From: Clostridium sp. CAG:253
GTDB taxonomy: Bacteria; Bacillota; Clostridia; Lachnospirales; Lachnospiraceae
Assembly (NCBI GenBank): GCA_000436755.1
Contig: FR887336.1
Coordinates: 138,955-153,297, forward strand
Direction: 5' to 3'
Length of the DNA stretch: 14,343 nt
In this document: piece by piece, positions 1 through 6,731 of the stretch
How the letters are laid out: the number at the start of each line of letters is the position of its first letter
How positions within the stretch are numbered: position 1 is the first letter of the stretch
Notes under the pieces: model-generated
What the model was told of the DNA's origin: nothing
The model's input: the letters and a program-made list of their open reading frames with translations, nothing else
Databases searched by the model: none
Translations under genes and position numbers: made by a program

Positions 1-1011
1 TCTGTCTGCAATCACTACTACATCTTTATTTACAGATGATGCATTATCATTTATGTGTGATGCATCACTTCCTATCTGAGTCATGGTAGCTGCAAGTTCT
101 TCTGTCAATGATGACAAATCTGATACGCTGTTGTTTGAACAGTGTACTCTTTCGGAAACTTCTCCTGCAATCCTGTCCATATTGTTTGAACTCTCAGAAA
201 CCATTCCAAGTATTCCCTGAAGTCTCTCAATAAATGTGTTTATTCCACCACCAAGAGCCGAAATTTCATCATTTGAATGTATGGTAATCCTCTTAGTCAA
301 ATCACCTTTTCTTTCGTCTATATCAGCAATAATCTCATCAATCTCTTTTTTGCTTTTAACAATAGGTGATATAATTCTTATCTGAACCACTACTGCTGCA
401 AATGCAAATGCAATCACACATATTATAATACATACTACACTTGTAGCAAATGCAATCACATAATCCCGGCTCAACTCTTTCTTTGCATCCTGTGATTCTT
501 TTTGTACATTGTTTACCATTCTGTTTATTCCGGCATACATAGCCTCGGATGCTTTTTTAAGTTTGCTGTTTGCAATATTGAATGCGGCTTCATTTTTCGT
601 ATCTGCACTAAGCGCAATCATGGTAGCAATAGAATCTTTAAATGCAGCGTAATTTTTTATTATATTATTGTAAACACTTTCCTGCCCCTGTGAATTTTCT
701 CCCAACTCCTGAATTTTTTTATCAAGCTGACTTTTCTTTTTATTTATGGAATTGACATAATCTATCATAGATTTTGAATCTGTCGCTACAATATGAGATA
801 AACCTGCCGAATGAATGTCTTTTGAAACTGCTTCTATACTTGATAATTCTGTTATTTCTAAAAGATATCTGTCAGAAATAACTGTAGCTTTGTCATTTAC
901 CTTGCGTATATTCCTCTCTGATGCAACATTTGAAATTACTGCTATTGCTCCTAAAATAACAATCGGTAAATATATCCAAAAACGAATACTTGATTTCATT
1001 GTTTTTTTCAT
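1..1011 (-). CDS. Methyl-accepting chemotaxis protein, C-terminus cut by window edge
   Basis: Membrane chemoreceptor that would signal to CheA/CheW. The frame has no stop before position 1, so about 337 N-terminal residues are visible. Order: TM1 (about residues 10-28), an extracytoplasmic, mostly helical region of about 150 residues resembling a four-helix-bundle (Tar/4HB) sensor rather than a Cache domain, TM2 (about 184-210), a HAMP region starting at RIISPIV and containing DLTKRI and NDEISALG, then the start of the signalling helices (LTEELAATM). The conserved hairpin tip lies outside the window. Two in-frame ATGs exist, at 1020 and 1011. The GGGGGA ribosome site directly abuts the first, so the second, with about 10 nt spacing, is preferred. 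The gene begins 15 nt after the solute-binding protein stop, and its ribosome site follows that stop at once, indicating co-transcription and perhaps a functional link with the binding protein. Confidence 0.93.
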   Translation of the reverse strand, partial: MKKTMKSSIRFWIYLPIVILGAIAVISNVASERNIRKVNDKATVISDRYLLEITELSSIEAVSKDIHSAGLSHIVATDSKSMIDYVNSINKKKSQLDKKIQELGENSQGQESVYNNIIKNYAAFKDSIATMIALSADTKNEAAFNIANSKLKKASEAMYAGINRMVNNVQKESQDAKKELSRDYVIAFATSVVCIIICVIAFAFAAVVVQIRIISPIVKSKKEIDEIIADIDERKGDLTKRITIHSNDEISALGGGINTFIERLQGILGMVSESSNNMDRIAGEVSERVHCSNNSVSDLSSLTEELAATMTQIGSDASHINDNASSVNKDVVVIADR

Positions 1012-1026
1012 AATCTTCATTCCCCC

Positions 1027-2289
1027 TTACTGTACAACAGAAGCTTTTATCTGAGCCACTGTTTTGTCAAGATATTTCTGAAGGTCACCTTTTACGGAAT
1101 CGTTTGCAAATGCCGTTCCAAGCTTTGTAGCCGGTGTCCAGAAATTTCCTCCAAGACGTTGCAATTCTGACCATTTTGACTGTTCAAGAATTGCCTGTAC
1201 TGCCTGTGATTTTTTTACTTCATCAGATTTTCCTGCATTTATGTTTGACGGTCCCTGACCTCTCATTTCAAATCTGAGTTTCTGATTTTCTTCATTTGAA
1301 ATATAGCGTGCAAACTTATGTGCCCACTCCTTATTTTTTGAATAAGGATTTACGCCAAGCATTTTGTAACCAAAATATGTCGACATCTGAACTTTCTTTC
1401 CGTTACAGTTGTATGTAGGAAGTTTAGCCGCTGCATAGTTTTTTCCATACATTTTCTTTATTGCGGCTTCGTCCCATATTCCACTTACACAGGCAATAAC
1501 TTTTCCTTTTTTTATTCCTCCAAGCCAGTCTGTTGTATTCACAAATCCCTTGTTTTTACCAATTTTTATAAGTGCTTTTGCTACATCTATACCTTTAATT
1601 GATTTATTTTTTGAATCCCAGTCACAATAATTGGTAACACCATCTCTGTTCAGCCCCACTTTTAAACCGGTCTGTCCATAAAAAGAATACAGATACCATC
1701 CGGATGTCCAATCCATAGCAAATTTCTTGTTGTTTTTTGCGGCAACTGACAAAATTTTTTCAAGACTCTTGACATCATTTGAATTGAGATACTTTTTGTT
1801 GTAATAAAGGAAATATCCGTTATCTGCTGTTATAGGATAACCATACATTGTATTATTTACCGTAACCGCATTTGAAGCAGCCTCAAGATTTTCTGCCTTT
1901 ACCGTCTCGGCATCTTCAATCGGATCTGCCGCACCACCTGCTGCTATCGCACTTATATCACCATCTGTAGTGGTATACACGTCTGCACCTTTCAAAACAT
2001 CACCGAGAAGATTTGACCGGCACTCTCCCTCAACCATATCCGTATGTTTTATTATAATGTCAGCCTCAGACTTATGTTCACTTATAAAATTTTCTGAAAC
2101 CGTTTTGATATAATCCCTGTCTTCTTTTCCTGCCCAAATAGTAAGCTCTACCTTTTCAGAAGTCGATTTATTTTTGTTTTCTCCAGAAACAGAACTTTTA
2201 TTTTCCGTTTTTTTTGTTCCTGCACACCCTGTCATAATGCTTCCTGCCATAATTACCGCAAGTATTCCTGCCAATACTCTCTTCCTCAT
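1027..2289 (-). CDS. Extracellular solute-binding lipoprotein (sugar-type, family 1)
   Basis: Lipid-anchored binding protein of the MalE/UgpB-like (CUT1-associated) superfamily, 420 aa. The signal peptide begins MRKRVLAGILAV and ends in a lipobox with Cys22 (IMTGC) as the lipidation site. A Ser/Lys/Asn-rich linker to about residue 46 is followed by the typical first strand ELTIWAG and a two-lobed fold; the internal YPITADNGYFLYYNKKY segment is typical of these proteins. Start ATG at 2289 has an AAGGAGGA ribosome site about 6-7 nt upstream. The ligand cannot be read from sequence; a carbohydrate is the family default. No permease or ATPase for uptake is adjacent. It lies 15 nt upstream of a chemoreceptor gene and 49 nt downstream of trpF, so it may present its ligand to the receptor, as maltose-binding protein does to Tar in E. 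coli (inference), or supply an uptake system encoded elsewhere. Confidence 0.9.
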   Translation of the reverse strand: MRKRVLAGILAVIMAGSIMTGCAGTKKTENKSSVSGENKNKSTSEKVELTIWAGKEDRDYIKTVSENFISEHKSEADIIIKHTDMVEGECRSNLLGDVLKGADVYTTTDGDISAIAAGGAADPIEDAETVKAENLEAASNAVTVNNTMYGYPITADNGYFLYYNKKYLNSNDVKSLEKILSVAAKNNKKFAMDWTSGWYLYSFYGQTGLKVGLNRDGVTNYCDWDSKNKSIKGIDVAKALIKIGKNKGFVNTTDWLGGIKKGKVIACVSGIWDEAAIKKMYGKNYAAAKLPTYNCNGKKVQMSTYFGYKMLGVNPYSKNKEWAHKFARYISNEENQKLRFEMRGQGPSNINAGKSDEVKKSQAVQAILEQSKWSELQRLGGNFWTPATKLGTAFANDSVKGDLQKYLDKTVAQIKASVVQ

Positions 2290-2338
2290 TATATCTTCCT
2301 CCTTAATCCATTGAAGTTTTAAAGTATAAAAGCCAAAA

Positions 2339-2968
2339 CTAATTCCTTATCTGTTTAACAAATTTTTCAATCTTTAATATATCTTTACCAAATCCGTCAT
2401 CATTTTCAACACCTGACGATACGTCTACCATATCAGGATTTACAGCCGCAACAGCTTTTCGTACGTTGTCCGGATTTAATCCTCCCGCTAAAATAAACAA
2501 TTTGCCATCACGCTCAATCTGACTAAGTATATCCCAATCAAAAGATCTGCCACTGCCTGGCTCCGCTGCATCAAATACATAACCTGCAATCTTTTCATTA
2601 GAACTGTACATTTTAATCTCATCCATATCGTCAACATTAAAAGCCTTTAACACCGGAATCTGTGCCATTTTCAATACTTCTTCTTCTATTTTTCCGTGTA
2701 TCTGTATATAATCAAACCCTGAATTGCAGATATCAATTATCTGTTCTTTTGCAGGTGATACAACAACCGCTGTTTTTTTTATATTTTTATCTAAATATTT
2801 CATAATTTCTTCTGCTTTTTCTATACTGATATTCCTTTTACTTTTTGGAAAAAACAATACAAAACCCGCAAAATCAATTTTGAACCTGTTTAAATATTCA
2901 GCTTCTCTCACTTCTGTCAAACCACATACTTTTATCATGGTCGTGTTTAAATCAATCAATTTTCCCAC
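2339..2968 (-). CDS. trpF: Phosphoribosylanthranilate isomerase (TrpF)
   Basis: Converts N-(5-phosphoribosyl)anthranilate to 1-(2-carboxyphenylamino)-1-deoxyribulose 5-phosphate in tryptophan synthesis. Family signatures are in order: IKVCGLTE, with the catalytic Cys; GFVLFFPKSKR; DYIQIHG; the VFDAAEPGSGRSFDW region, with the catalytic Asp and the loop before the phosphate site; LAGGLNPDNV; and VDVSSGVE. The length (about 209 aa) suits a monofunctional TrpF. The start is uncertain. The frame is open to a TTG at 2989, but the ribosome-site-like AAAGGAG lies 5 nt before a GTG at 2968, and AGGTGG lies 5 nt before a TTG at 2959; the ATG at 2938, next to the conserved IKVCGL, has no ribosome site. 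GTG 2968 was chosen. No other trp gene is in the window; the gene heads a unit with a binding protein and a chemoreceptor. Confidence 0.92.
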   Translation of the reverse strand: MGKLIDLNTTMIKVCGLTEVREAEYLNRFKIDFAGFVLFFPKSKRNISIEKAEEIMKYLDKNIKKTAVVVSPAKEQIIDICNSGFDYIQIHGKIEEEVLKMAQIPVLKAFNVDDMDEIKMYSSNEKIAGYVFDAAEPGSGRSFDWDILSQIERDGKLFILAGGLNPDNVRKAVAAVNPDMVDVSSGVENDDGFGKDILKIEKFVKQIRN

Positions 2969-3018
2969 CTCTTCTCCTTTTAATTTCAAATATCCGGTAA
3001 TCCCTTTATTTTCTTATA

Positions 3019-3047
3019 ATTATAACCTATCTTAAATATAAAATCAA
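3019..3047 (-). promoter_or_regulatory. Predicted sigma-A promoter for trpF and downstream genes
   Basis: Read on the minus strand: -35 TTGATT (3042-3047), a 17-nt spacer, and -10 TATAAT (3019-3024). Transcription would start near 3012, about 45 nt before the proposed trpF start. No clear promoter was seen between trpF and the binding-protein gene, so this one may drive all three genes. No T-box or trp-leader-like structure was recognised after it. Confidence 0.6.
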
Positions 3048-3154
3048 TTATACAAAGCCTCTATTTCATATTTATGACTGAACGTTAATATTTATCTGAT
3101 ATTCTTATTTTTTTCAAATCTGACTATTTAGCAGGCATTTAAAATATATTATTA

Positions 3155-3208
3155 TTCTTTTTGTTTGTCGATTCGCATGTTAATCACAAATACATTTTAC
3201 AAAAAGAA
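3155..3208 (+). promoter_or_regulatory. Compound inverted repeat in leader of ECF S-component gene
   Basis: The outer arms TTCTTTTTGT (3155-3164) and ACAAAAAGAA (3199-3208) are perfect 10-bp complements. Inside them, TTTGTCGATT (3164-3173) pairs with AATCACAAA (3182-3190) with one bulged C, around the 8-nt loop CGCATGTT. The structure ends about 16 nt before the AGAGGAA ribosome site at 3224-3230. It matches no riboswitch class that I can recognise. The flanking DNA is A+T-rich, so part of the outer pairing could be chance. Confidence 0.35.
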
Positions 3209-3233
3209 AAAGCATTGCAGAAAAGAGGAAAAA

Positions 3234-3752
3234 ATGAACAAATCTCTAAAAAAACTTGTTATGGCAGCCCTGTTTGCCGCATTATCTTGCGTAGCAACAT
3301 ATATCATAAAAATCCCTACACCGGGAACCGGCGGTTACATACACCCCGGCGACGCAATTGTTATACTTTCAGGTGTATTCTTAGGTCCTGTATACGGATT
3401 GTTTGCAGGTGGAATCGGTTCTGCCCTTTCTGACCTTATCGGCGGATATTTTATCTATGTACCTATAACTTTTGTTATAAAAGGACTTATAGCCTTTGCT
3501 TCCGGATTTGTTTTCCAGAAATTTGGAAAAGACCGTGTTTCAAAACAGATTACTGTTGCTTTATGCGGTATAATCGACATAGTTTTAGTTGCGCTCGGAT
3601 ATTTTGTATGTGAAATACCTATCTATACACTCGCAGGAGCAGCTGCAAGCATTCCTGCAAATATTATCCAGGGCGTGAGTGGACTTATAATAGCAAGTAT
3701 TTTATATCCGTTATTAAGTCCTGCTATCAAACCTATAATAGAAAATGACTGA
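3234..3752 (+). CDS. ECF transporter S component, substrate unknown
   Basis: Small integral membrane protein (172 aa) acting as the substrate-binding S component of an energy-coupling-factor vitamin importer. It has about five to six hydrophobic helices, a basic start (MNKSLKKLVMAALFAAL, which fits the usual Ala-rich first helix of S components), and the segment GGYIHPGDAIVILSG, followed by LGPVYGLFAGGIGSALSDL and YVPITFVIKGL, resembling the ECF-ribofla_trS (PF07155-like) family. No EcfA or EcfT gene is nearby, so it probably shares an energising module encoded elsewhere (group II type, inference). The ATG at 3234 follows AGAGGAA by 3-5 nt; the upstream in-frame extension from 3165 lacks a ribosome site and adds a non-hydrophobic lysine-rich stretch, so it was not used. 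The vitamin cannot be assigned: no neighbour gene or recognised riboswitch points to one. Confidence 0.85.
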   Translation: MNKSLKKLVMAALFAALSCVATYIIKIPTPGTGGYIHPGDAIVILSGVFLGPVYGLFAGGIGSALSDLIGGYFIYVPITFVIKGLIAFASGFVFQKFGKDRVSKQITVALCGIIDIVLVALGYFVCEIPIYTLAGAAASIPANIIQGVSGLIIASILYPLLSPAIKPIIEND

Positions 3753-3824
3753 TAACAAATTTATTGTATCATTGAAAATTTATCCTGCGTTATTTAACTG
3801 AAAGTCATTGATGCAATATACCGG

Positions 3825-3888
3825 ATTTTTCTACATAGAGTTTTTTCTACATAGAGTTTTTTCTACATAGAGTTTTATCTACATAAAA
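3825..3888. repeat. Tandem repeat, 4 x 16 bp
   Basis: Four head-to-tail copies of the unit TTTTTTCTACATAGAG. Copies 2 and 3 (3841-3856, 3857-3872) are identical, copy 1 (3825-3840) has one change in the first base, and copy 4 (3873-3888) is degenerate (TTTTATCTACATAAAA). They lie in the 3' untranslated region between two convergent genes, just before the terminator hairpin. No function is evident; the array could vary in copy number by slippage. Confidence 0.9.
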
Positions 3889-3899
3889 ATAAACAAACA

Positions 3900-3940
3900 A
3901 AAAACATCATTTATATGTCAAAATTATAAATGATGTTTTT
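3900..3940. terminator. Bidirectional Rho-independent terminator
   Basis: Perfect 16-bp inverted repeat: arms 3900-3915 and 3925-3940 (core ACATCATTTATA / TATAAATGATGT) around a 9-nt loop. T runs follow on the plus side (to 3947), and A runs precede it, giving U-rich ends in both directions. It sits between the convergent ECF S-component and NlpC/P60 genes and can serve both. Confidence 0.85.
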
Positions 3941-3973
3941 TATTTTTCCTTACAAACGCCACGTATTATTTGA

Positions 3974-5326
3974 TTATATAATTCTTCTGGCTGTACATGC
4001 TCTGGAATAATTAACGTTTGATTTTACTATTCCCCATTTCTTACCCATAGCTTCCACAGCTTTGCCATTACCTATATACATAATAACATGACCGATTCTG
4101 CTGCCGTGTTTATAAAATACAAGGTCTCCCGGCTGTAAATCTTTAATATCAACTTCTTTACCACATGTTGCCTGACTTGCAGAGCTATGTGGAAGGCTGT
4201 ATCCGAATTTCTTGTAAACGCTCAATATAAATCCTGAACAGTCTGCTCCGTTTGTGAGACTTGTTCCACCCCAGACATAAGGATTTCCTACAAACTGCAA
4301 TGCATAATTTACTATCTGTGTTCCGAGTTTTTCATCTGATTTTGAGAAAGCAGGTGCCGCATCTGTAGTCCGGCTGTCATCTGCAGCCAAATCTTTAGTC
4401 TCTGTCTTTAATGCTTTTGCCGTATCAAATTTGCTGTATGTCTTTGTGTACTCTTTTGCAACATATCCGTTGCATCCGTTTACTTTGACTTTAAGCCACT
4501 TTTCTCCTTCTTTTTCAACTTTACATACATCATCATCTTTAAGCTGTGTAATAATTGTTGCTGATAAATTTTTCTTTTTTCTAAGATTGAGTACTTTCAC
4601 GTCACTCTTAAGTTCCGCATATGTTGTCGCATATTTATCTGCAAGTTTTTCTACTTTTACACCACCCTTTACAAGTGATTTTTTCCAGACATAACCTTTA
4701 ACTTTTCCGGACTTAACTTTAAGCCATTTTCCGCTTTCTGATTTTCCGACCACTTTTACAGCGTCACCATTCTCCATCTCGGCAAGTTTCTTACCCACTC
4801 CTGACGGAGTTTCTCTTATGTTTATGACATTGTCGCTTGAAATCGCAACCGCTGTGTTCTTCCACTTTTTGTCAAGTGCTTTTCTCTTCTTTGCGGCTTT
4901 TATTTTTTCAATATTTTGCTTATTCTCCTTAGGAGAAGAAACCGCTGAAGGAGTACTTATGGCTGTACCTGTAGTGGCAATTGCAGATGATGCGGTAACT
5001 GCCGCACCTGTAGTAACAGCTGCCTGAGTAGCAACTGCTGCCTGCCGGGTATCTGCTGTTTCTTTTGTCACTGTTGCTTTTTCTTTGTGTACATCTGCTG
5101 TTTTCTTTTCATTAAATACTTTTTTCAAATAATTTTCAGAAAGAAGAATGCTGTCAGCACTCTCAGATAACGCTACAGTATCGCTGACATCATCCTTTTG
5201 TATAAAATAATTGTCTAAAGCATTTGTGTTTGCTGATGCTTCTGCCCCCGTATAATTCATACCTATTGTGATAAAGCATGCGGCTCCTAAGCCTGCCGCC
5301 GTCTTAATCCAATGTGTTCTATTCAT
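3974..5326 (-). CDS. Secreted NlpC/P60 cell-wall endopeptidase with two SH3b domains
   Basis: Predicted peptidoglycan hydrolase exported to the cell wall, 450 aa from the chosen start. Order: signal peptide (about residues 1-30, MNRTHWIKTAAGLGAACF), a Lys/Glu then Ala/Thr/Val/Ser-rich low-complexity linker (to about 135), SH3b domain 1 (about 156-219, INIRETPS...GYVWKKSL), SH3b domain 2 (about 234-294, LNLRKKKN...GYVAKEY), and a C-terminal NlpC/P60 domain (about 334-450). The catalytic Cys is C363 in GADCSGF and the His is H413 in RIGHVIMYIGNG; the third position, usually His, is Glu (E425, AVEAMGKKWG). The GDLVFY strand is present. SH3b domains in such enzymes bind wall material. The ATG at 5326 has a GAGGA ribosome site 5 nt upstream; in-frame ATGs further up would precede the signal peptide and overlap the promoter region. 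It is transcribed alone from a strong promoter with a WalR-like site. Confidence 0.92.
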   Translation of the reverse strand: MNRTHWIKTAAGLGAACFITIGMNYTGAEASANTNALDNYFIQKDDVSDTVALSESADSILLSENYLKKVFNEKKTADVHKEKATVTKETADTRQAAVATQAAVTTGAAVTASSAIATTGTAISTPSAVSSPKENKQNIEKIKAAKKRKALDKKWKNTAVAISSDNVINIRETPSGVGKKLAEMENGDAVKVVGKSESGKWLKVKSGKVKGYVWKKSLVKGGVKVEKLADKYATTYAELKSDVKVLNLRKKKNLSATIITQLKDDDVCKVEKEGEKWLKVKVNGCNGYVAKEYTKTYSKFDTAKALKTETKDLAADDSRTTDAAPAFSKSDEKLGTQIVNYALQFVGNPYVWGGTSLTNGADCSGFILSVYKKFGYSLPHSSASQATCGKEVDIKDLQPGDLVFYKHGSRIGHVIMYIGNGKAVEAMGKKWGIVKSNVNYSRACTARRII

Positions 5327-5348
5327 TTTAATCCTCATTTCAATTATT

Positions 5349-5365
5349 ATTACAAAACTGTTACA
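5349..5365 (-). promoter_or_regulatory. WalR (YycF)-type direct repeat
   Basis: On the minus strand the sequence reads TGTAAC-AGTTT-TGTAAT, an exact match to the published WalR consensus TGTWAH-N5-TGTWAH. It lies about 5-21 nt downstream of the predicted transcription start of the wall-hydrolase gene and upstream of its ribosome site. WalRK controls NlpC/P60 and other autolysins in Firmicutes. A site downstream of the start would suggest repression rather than activation, but no binding data are available here. Confidence 0.6.
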
Positions 5366-5376
5366 ATTCATAAAAA

Positions 5377-5405
5377 AGTATATCACCATCAATTTTGTAT
5401 GTCAA
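5377..5405 (-). promoter_or_regulatory. Strong sigma-A promoter of the NlpC/P60 gene
   Basis: Minus strand: perfect -35 TTGACA (5400-5405), a 17-nt spacer, and -10 TATACT (5377-5382). Predicted transcription start is near 5370, giving a leader of about 44 nt to the ATG at 5326. This is the best promoter match in the window. Confidence 0.82.
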
Positions 5406-5607
5406 CAGAACAATTGTGTATTTTTTATAAAACCCAAAACTATTTTTGCATTTTATCAGATTTTTTAAGTCAAAATACACTATTTCATTTTATATTATTT
5501 TCCATTTTGGTAAAATATATACAATTTGGCATGAATTAACATTAACTTTTTATATTATATTTCTTACTACATTTGTAGAATTTTGTCATTATTTTAATTT
5601 AATATTC
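5406..5607. other. A+T-rich intergenic region without recognised gene
   Basis: About 200 nt between the wall-hydrolase promoter and the add stop codon. Open frames here are A+T-rich chance frames without ribosome sites. A 5-bp-stem hairpin CTACATTTGTAG lies about 30 nt after the add stop but has no U tract; no convincing terminator for add was found. Confidence 0.6.
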
Positions 5608-6588
5608 TTAAATTCGGCTTATGAGTTTATTTTTTAACTCATTTTTTGCAAAGGAACACCTTATTGCATCTGCCTCAAACTTCCTTATATCCTTTTCATC
5701 AAAATTAAATGCATCAGCCAGAATTTTAAGTTCTTTTTTTATATTTGTATTTGAAACCGTCATATTGTCTGTGTTTACCGTAACTGTAATTCCCGCATCC
5801 ATAAGCTTTCTGATAGGGTACTCACTTATATCTCTATAAATATTTGTATTAAGATTGCTTGTCGGACAAAGTTCAAGTGCTATCCCCTTATCCGAAAGTT
5901 TTTTCAACAAATCTTCGCTTTCTACCGAGCGTACACCATGTCCTATTCTGACAGCACCATACTCTACAGCTGTCTCAACACTCGTAAAGCCGGCGGCTTC
6001 TCCTGCATGTATCGTAAACGGAATACCTAATTCTGATGCAAGTTCAAAAACATCCTTATAATCGCTTGTTGGAAAAAGCCCCTCCGCTCCTGCAAGGTCT
6101 ATTGCAGCAACGCCCTTTTTCAAAAATTTCTTTGCGACCGAAACAGTTTCAATATTTTCATCGTGATTGTTTTCTCCACGCATACAGCATAAAATGAGAT
6201 TTGCGTTAAGTTCTGATTTCCTCATTCCATCAATAACCGCCTTAACAACCTGTTCCTGTGACAATCCCTTACTTGTATGGAACTGCGGAGCAAACCTTAT
6301 CTCCGCATAGATAACTCCCTGTGTCTTTAATTCTTCCAAAAGATTGTATGAAGCTGTCTCGAGAGCATCTTTTGTCTGAAGCAGCGTAATAGGGAAATCA
6401 AACTTTTCAAGATACTCATTTAAATCTCTGCATCCATCAGAGACCTGAAGTTTCTCCAAAAGTTCACTATCACTGTAACAATTTTTAATTCCCTGAATCT
6501 GCATGAGTTCTTTCACCGAATCGACAGACAGTGAGCCATCAAGATGCAGATGTAAATCAACCAAACCTATATTATCAAAATTTATCAT
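5608..6588 (-). CDS. add: Adenosine deaminase
   Basis: Cytosolic zinc hydrolase converting adenosine (and deoxyadenosine) to inosine in purine salvage, 326 aa, the usual length. Metal and active-site motifs of the TIM-barrel ADA family are in order: H13 and H15 in VDLHLHLDGSL; IHAGEA with H194 and the catalytic Glu197; RIGHG with H217; LELCPTSN; and VTVNTDN with metal-ligand Asp274. The last motif is NTDN, not the NTDDP of the E. coli enzyme; from memory this variant is common in Gram-positive relatives. ATG 6588 is preceded by a modest purine-rich ribosome site (GAGAGAAG). The gene stands 139 nt after the ABC ATPase and appears to have its own promoter. The related aminofutalosine or adenine deaminases are less likely, because no menaquinone gene is nearby and the motifs fit ADA. 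Confidence 0.92.
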   Translation of the reverse strand: MINFDNIGLVDLHLHLDGSLSVDSVKELMQIQGIKNCYSDSELLEKLQVSDGCRDLNEYLEKFDFPITLLQTKDALETASYNLLEELKTQGVIYAEIRFAPQFHTSKGLSQEQVVKAVIDGMRKSELNANLILCCMRGENNHDENIETVSVAKKFLKKGVAAIDLAGAEGLFPTSDYKDVFELASELGIPFTIHAGEAAGFTSVETAVEYGAVRIGHGVRSVESEDLLKKLSDKGIALELCPTSNLNTNIYRDISEYPIRKLMDAGITVTVNTDNMTVSNTNIKKELKILADAFNFDEKDIRKFEADAIRCSFAKNELKNKLISRI

Positions 6589-6703
6589 ATCTTCTCTCTT
6601 TCTTTTTCTTATAATGATATTAGTGTCAAAAGGTATTTTTCCTCAAACTAATGCCACAGATTGCTTCATTGCCATGCAATTTTTACATTCCTGCAATCAT
6701 CAT

Positions 6704-6731
6704 GTTATACCTGCCCCCATTTACTTGTCAA
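6704..6731 (-). promoter_or_regulatory. Candidate add promoter overlapping the stop codon of the upstream ATPase gene
   Basis: Minus strand: -35 TTGACA (6726-6731), a 16-nt spacer, and -10 TATAAC (6704-6709). The -35 spans the TGA stop of the ABC ATPase gene. The leader would be about 110 nt. A second, weaker candidate is TTGAGG (6641-6646), an 18-nt spacer and TAATAT (6617-6622), nearer to the gene. Confidence 0.5.

Noticed and set aside
2976..3018. Sigma-D/sigma-28-like promoter before trpF (TAAG-N15-CCGGATAT), attractive because a chemoreceptor is in the same unit.
   Set aside because: Only 6 of 8 bases of the -10 and 3 of 4 of the -35 match; the sigma-A-type TTGATT-17-TATAAT just upstream is much better.
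3048..3233. Search for a TPP, FMN or other known riboswitch and for a clear promoter of the ECF S-component gene.
   Set aside because: No conserved riboswitch core could be seen and the best -35/-10 pairs were weak or badly spaced; only the nested inverted repeat was retained.
5312..5637. Plus-strand open frames of 60-75 codons in the hydrolase/add spacer.
   Set aside because: They are phenylalanine/isoleucine-rich translations of A+T-rich DNA, lack ribosome sites, and overlap the hydrolase promoter and gene ends.
6617..6652. Hairpin ATTAGT...ACTAAT in the add leader, considered as a purine-responsive element.
   Set aside because: The stem is short with an unequal internal loop, and no purine riboswitch core was recognised.
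6669..6683. ATTGC-CAT-GCAAT followed by TTTTT on the plus strand, like a small terminator.
   Set aside because: Only a 5-bp stem with a 3-nt loop, and no plus-strand gene leads into it.
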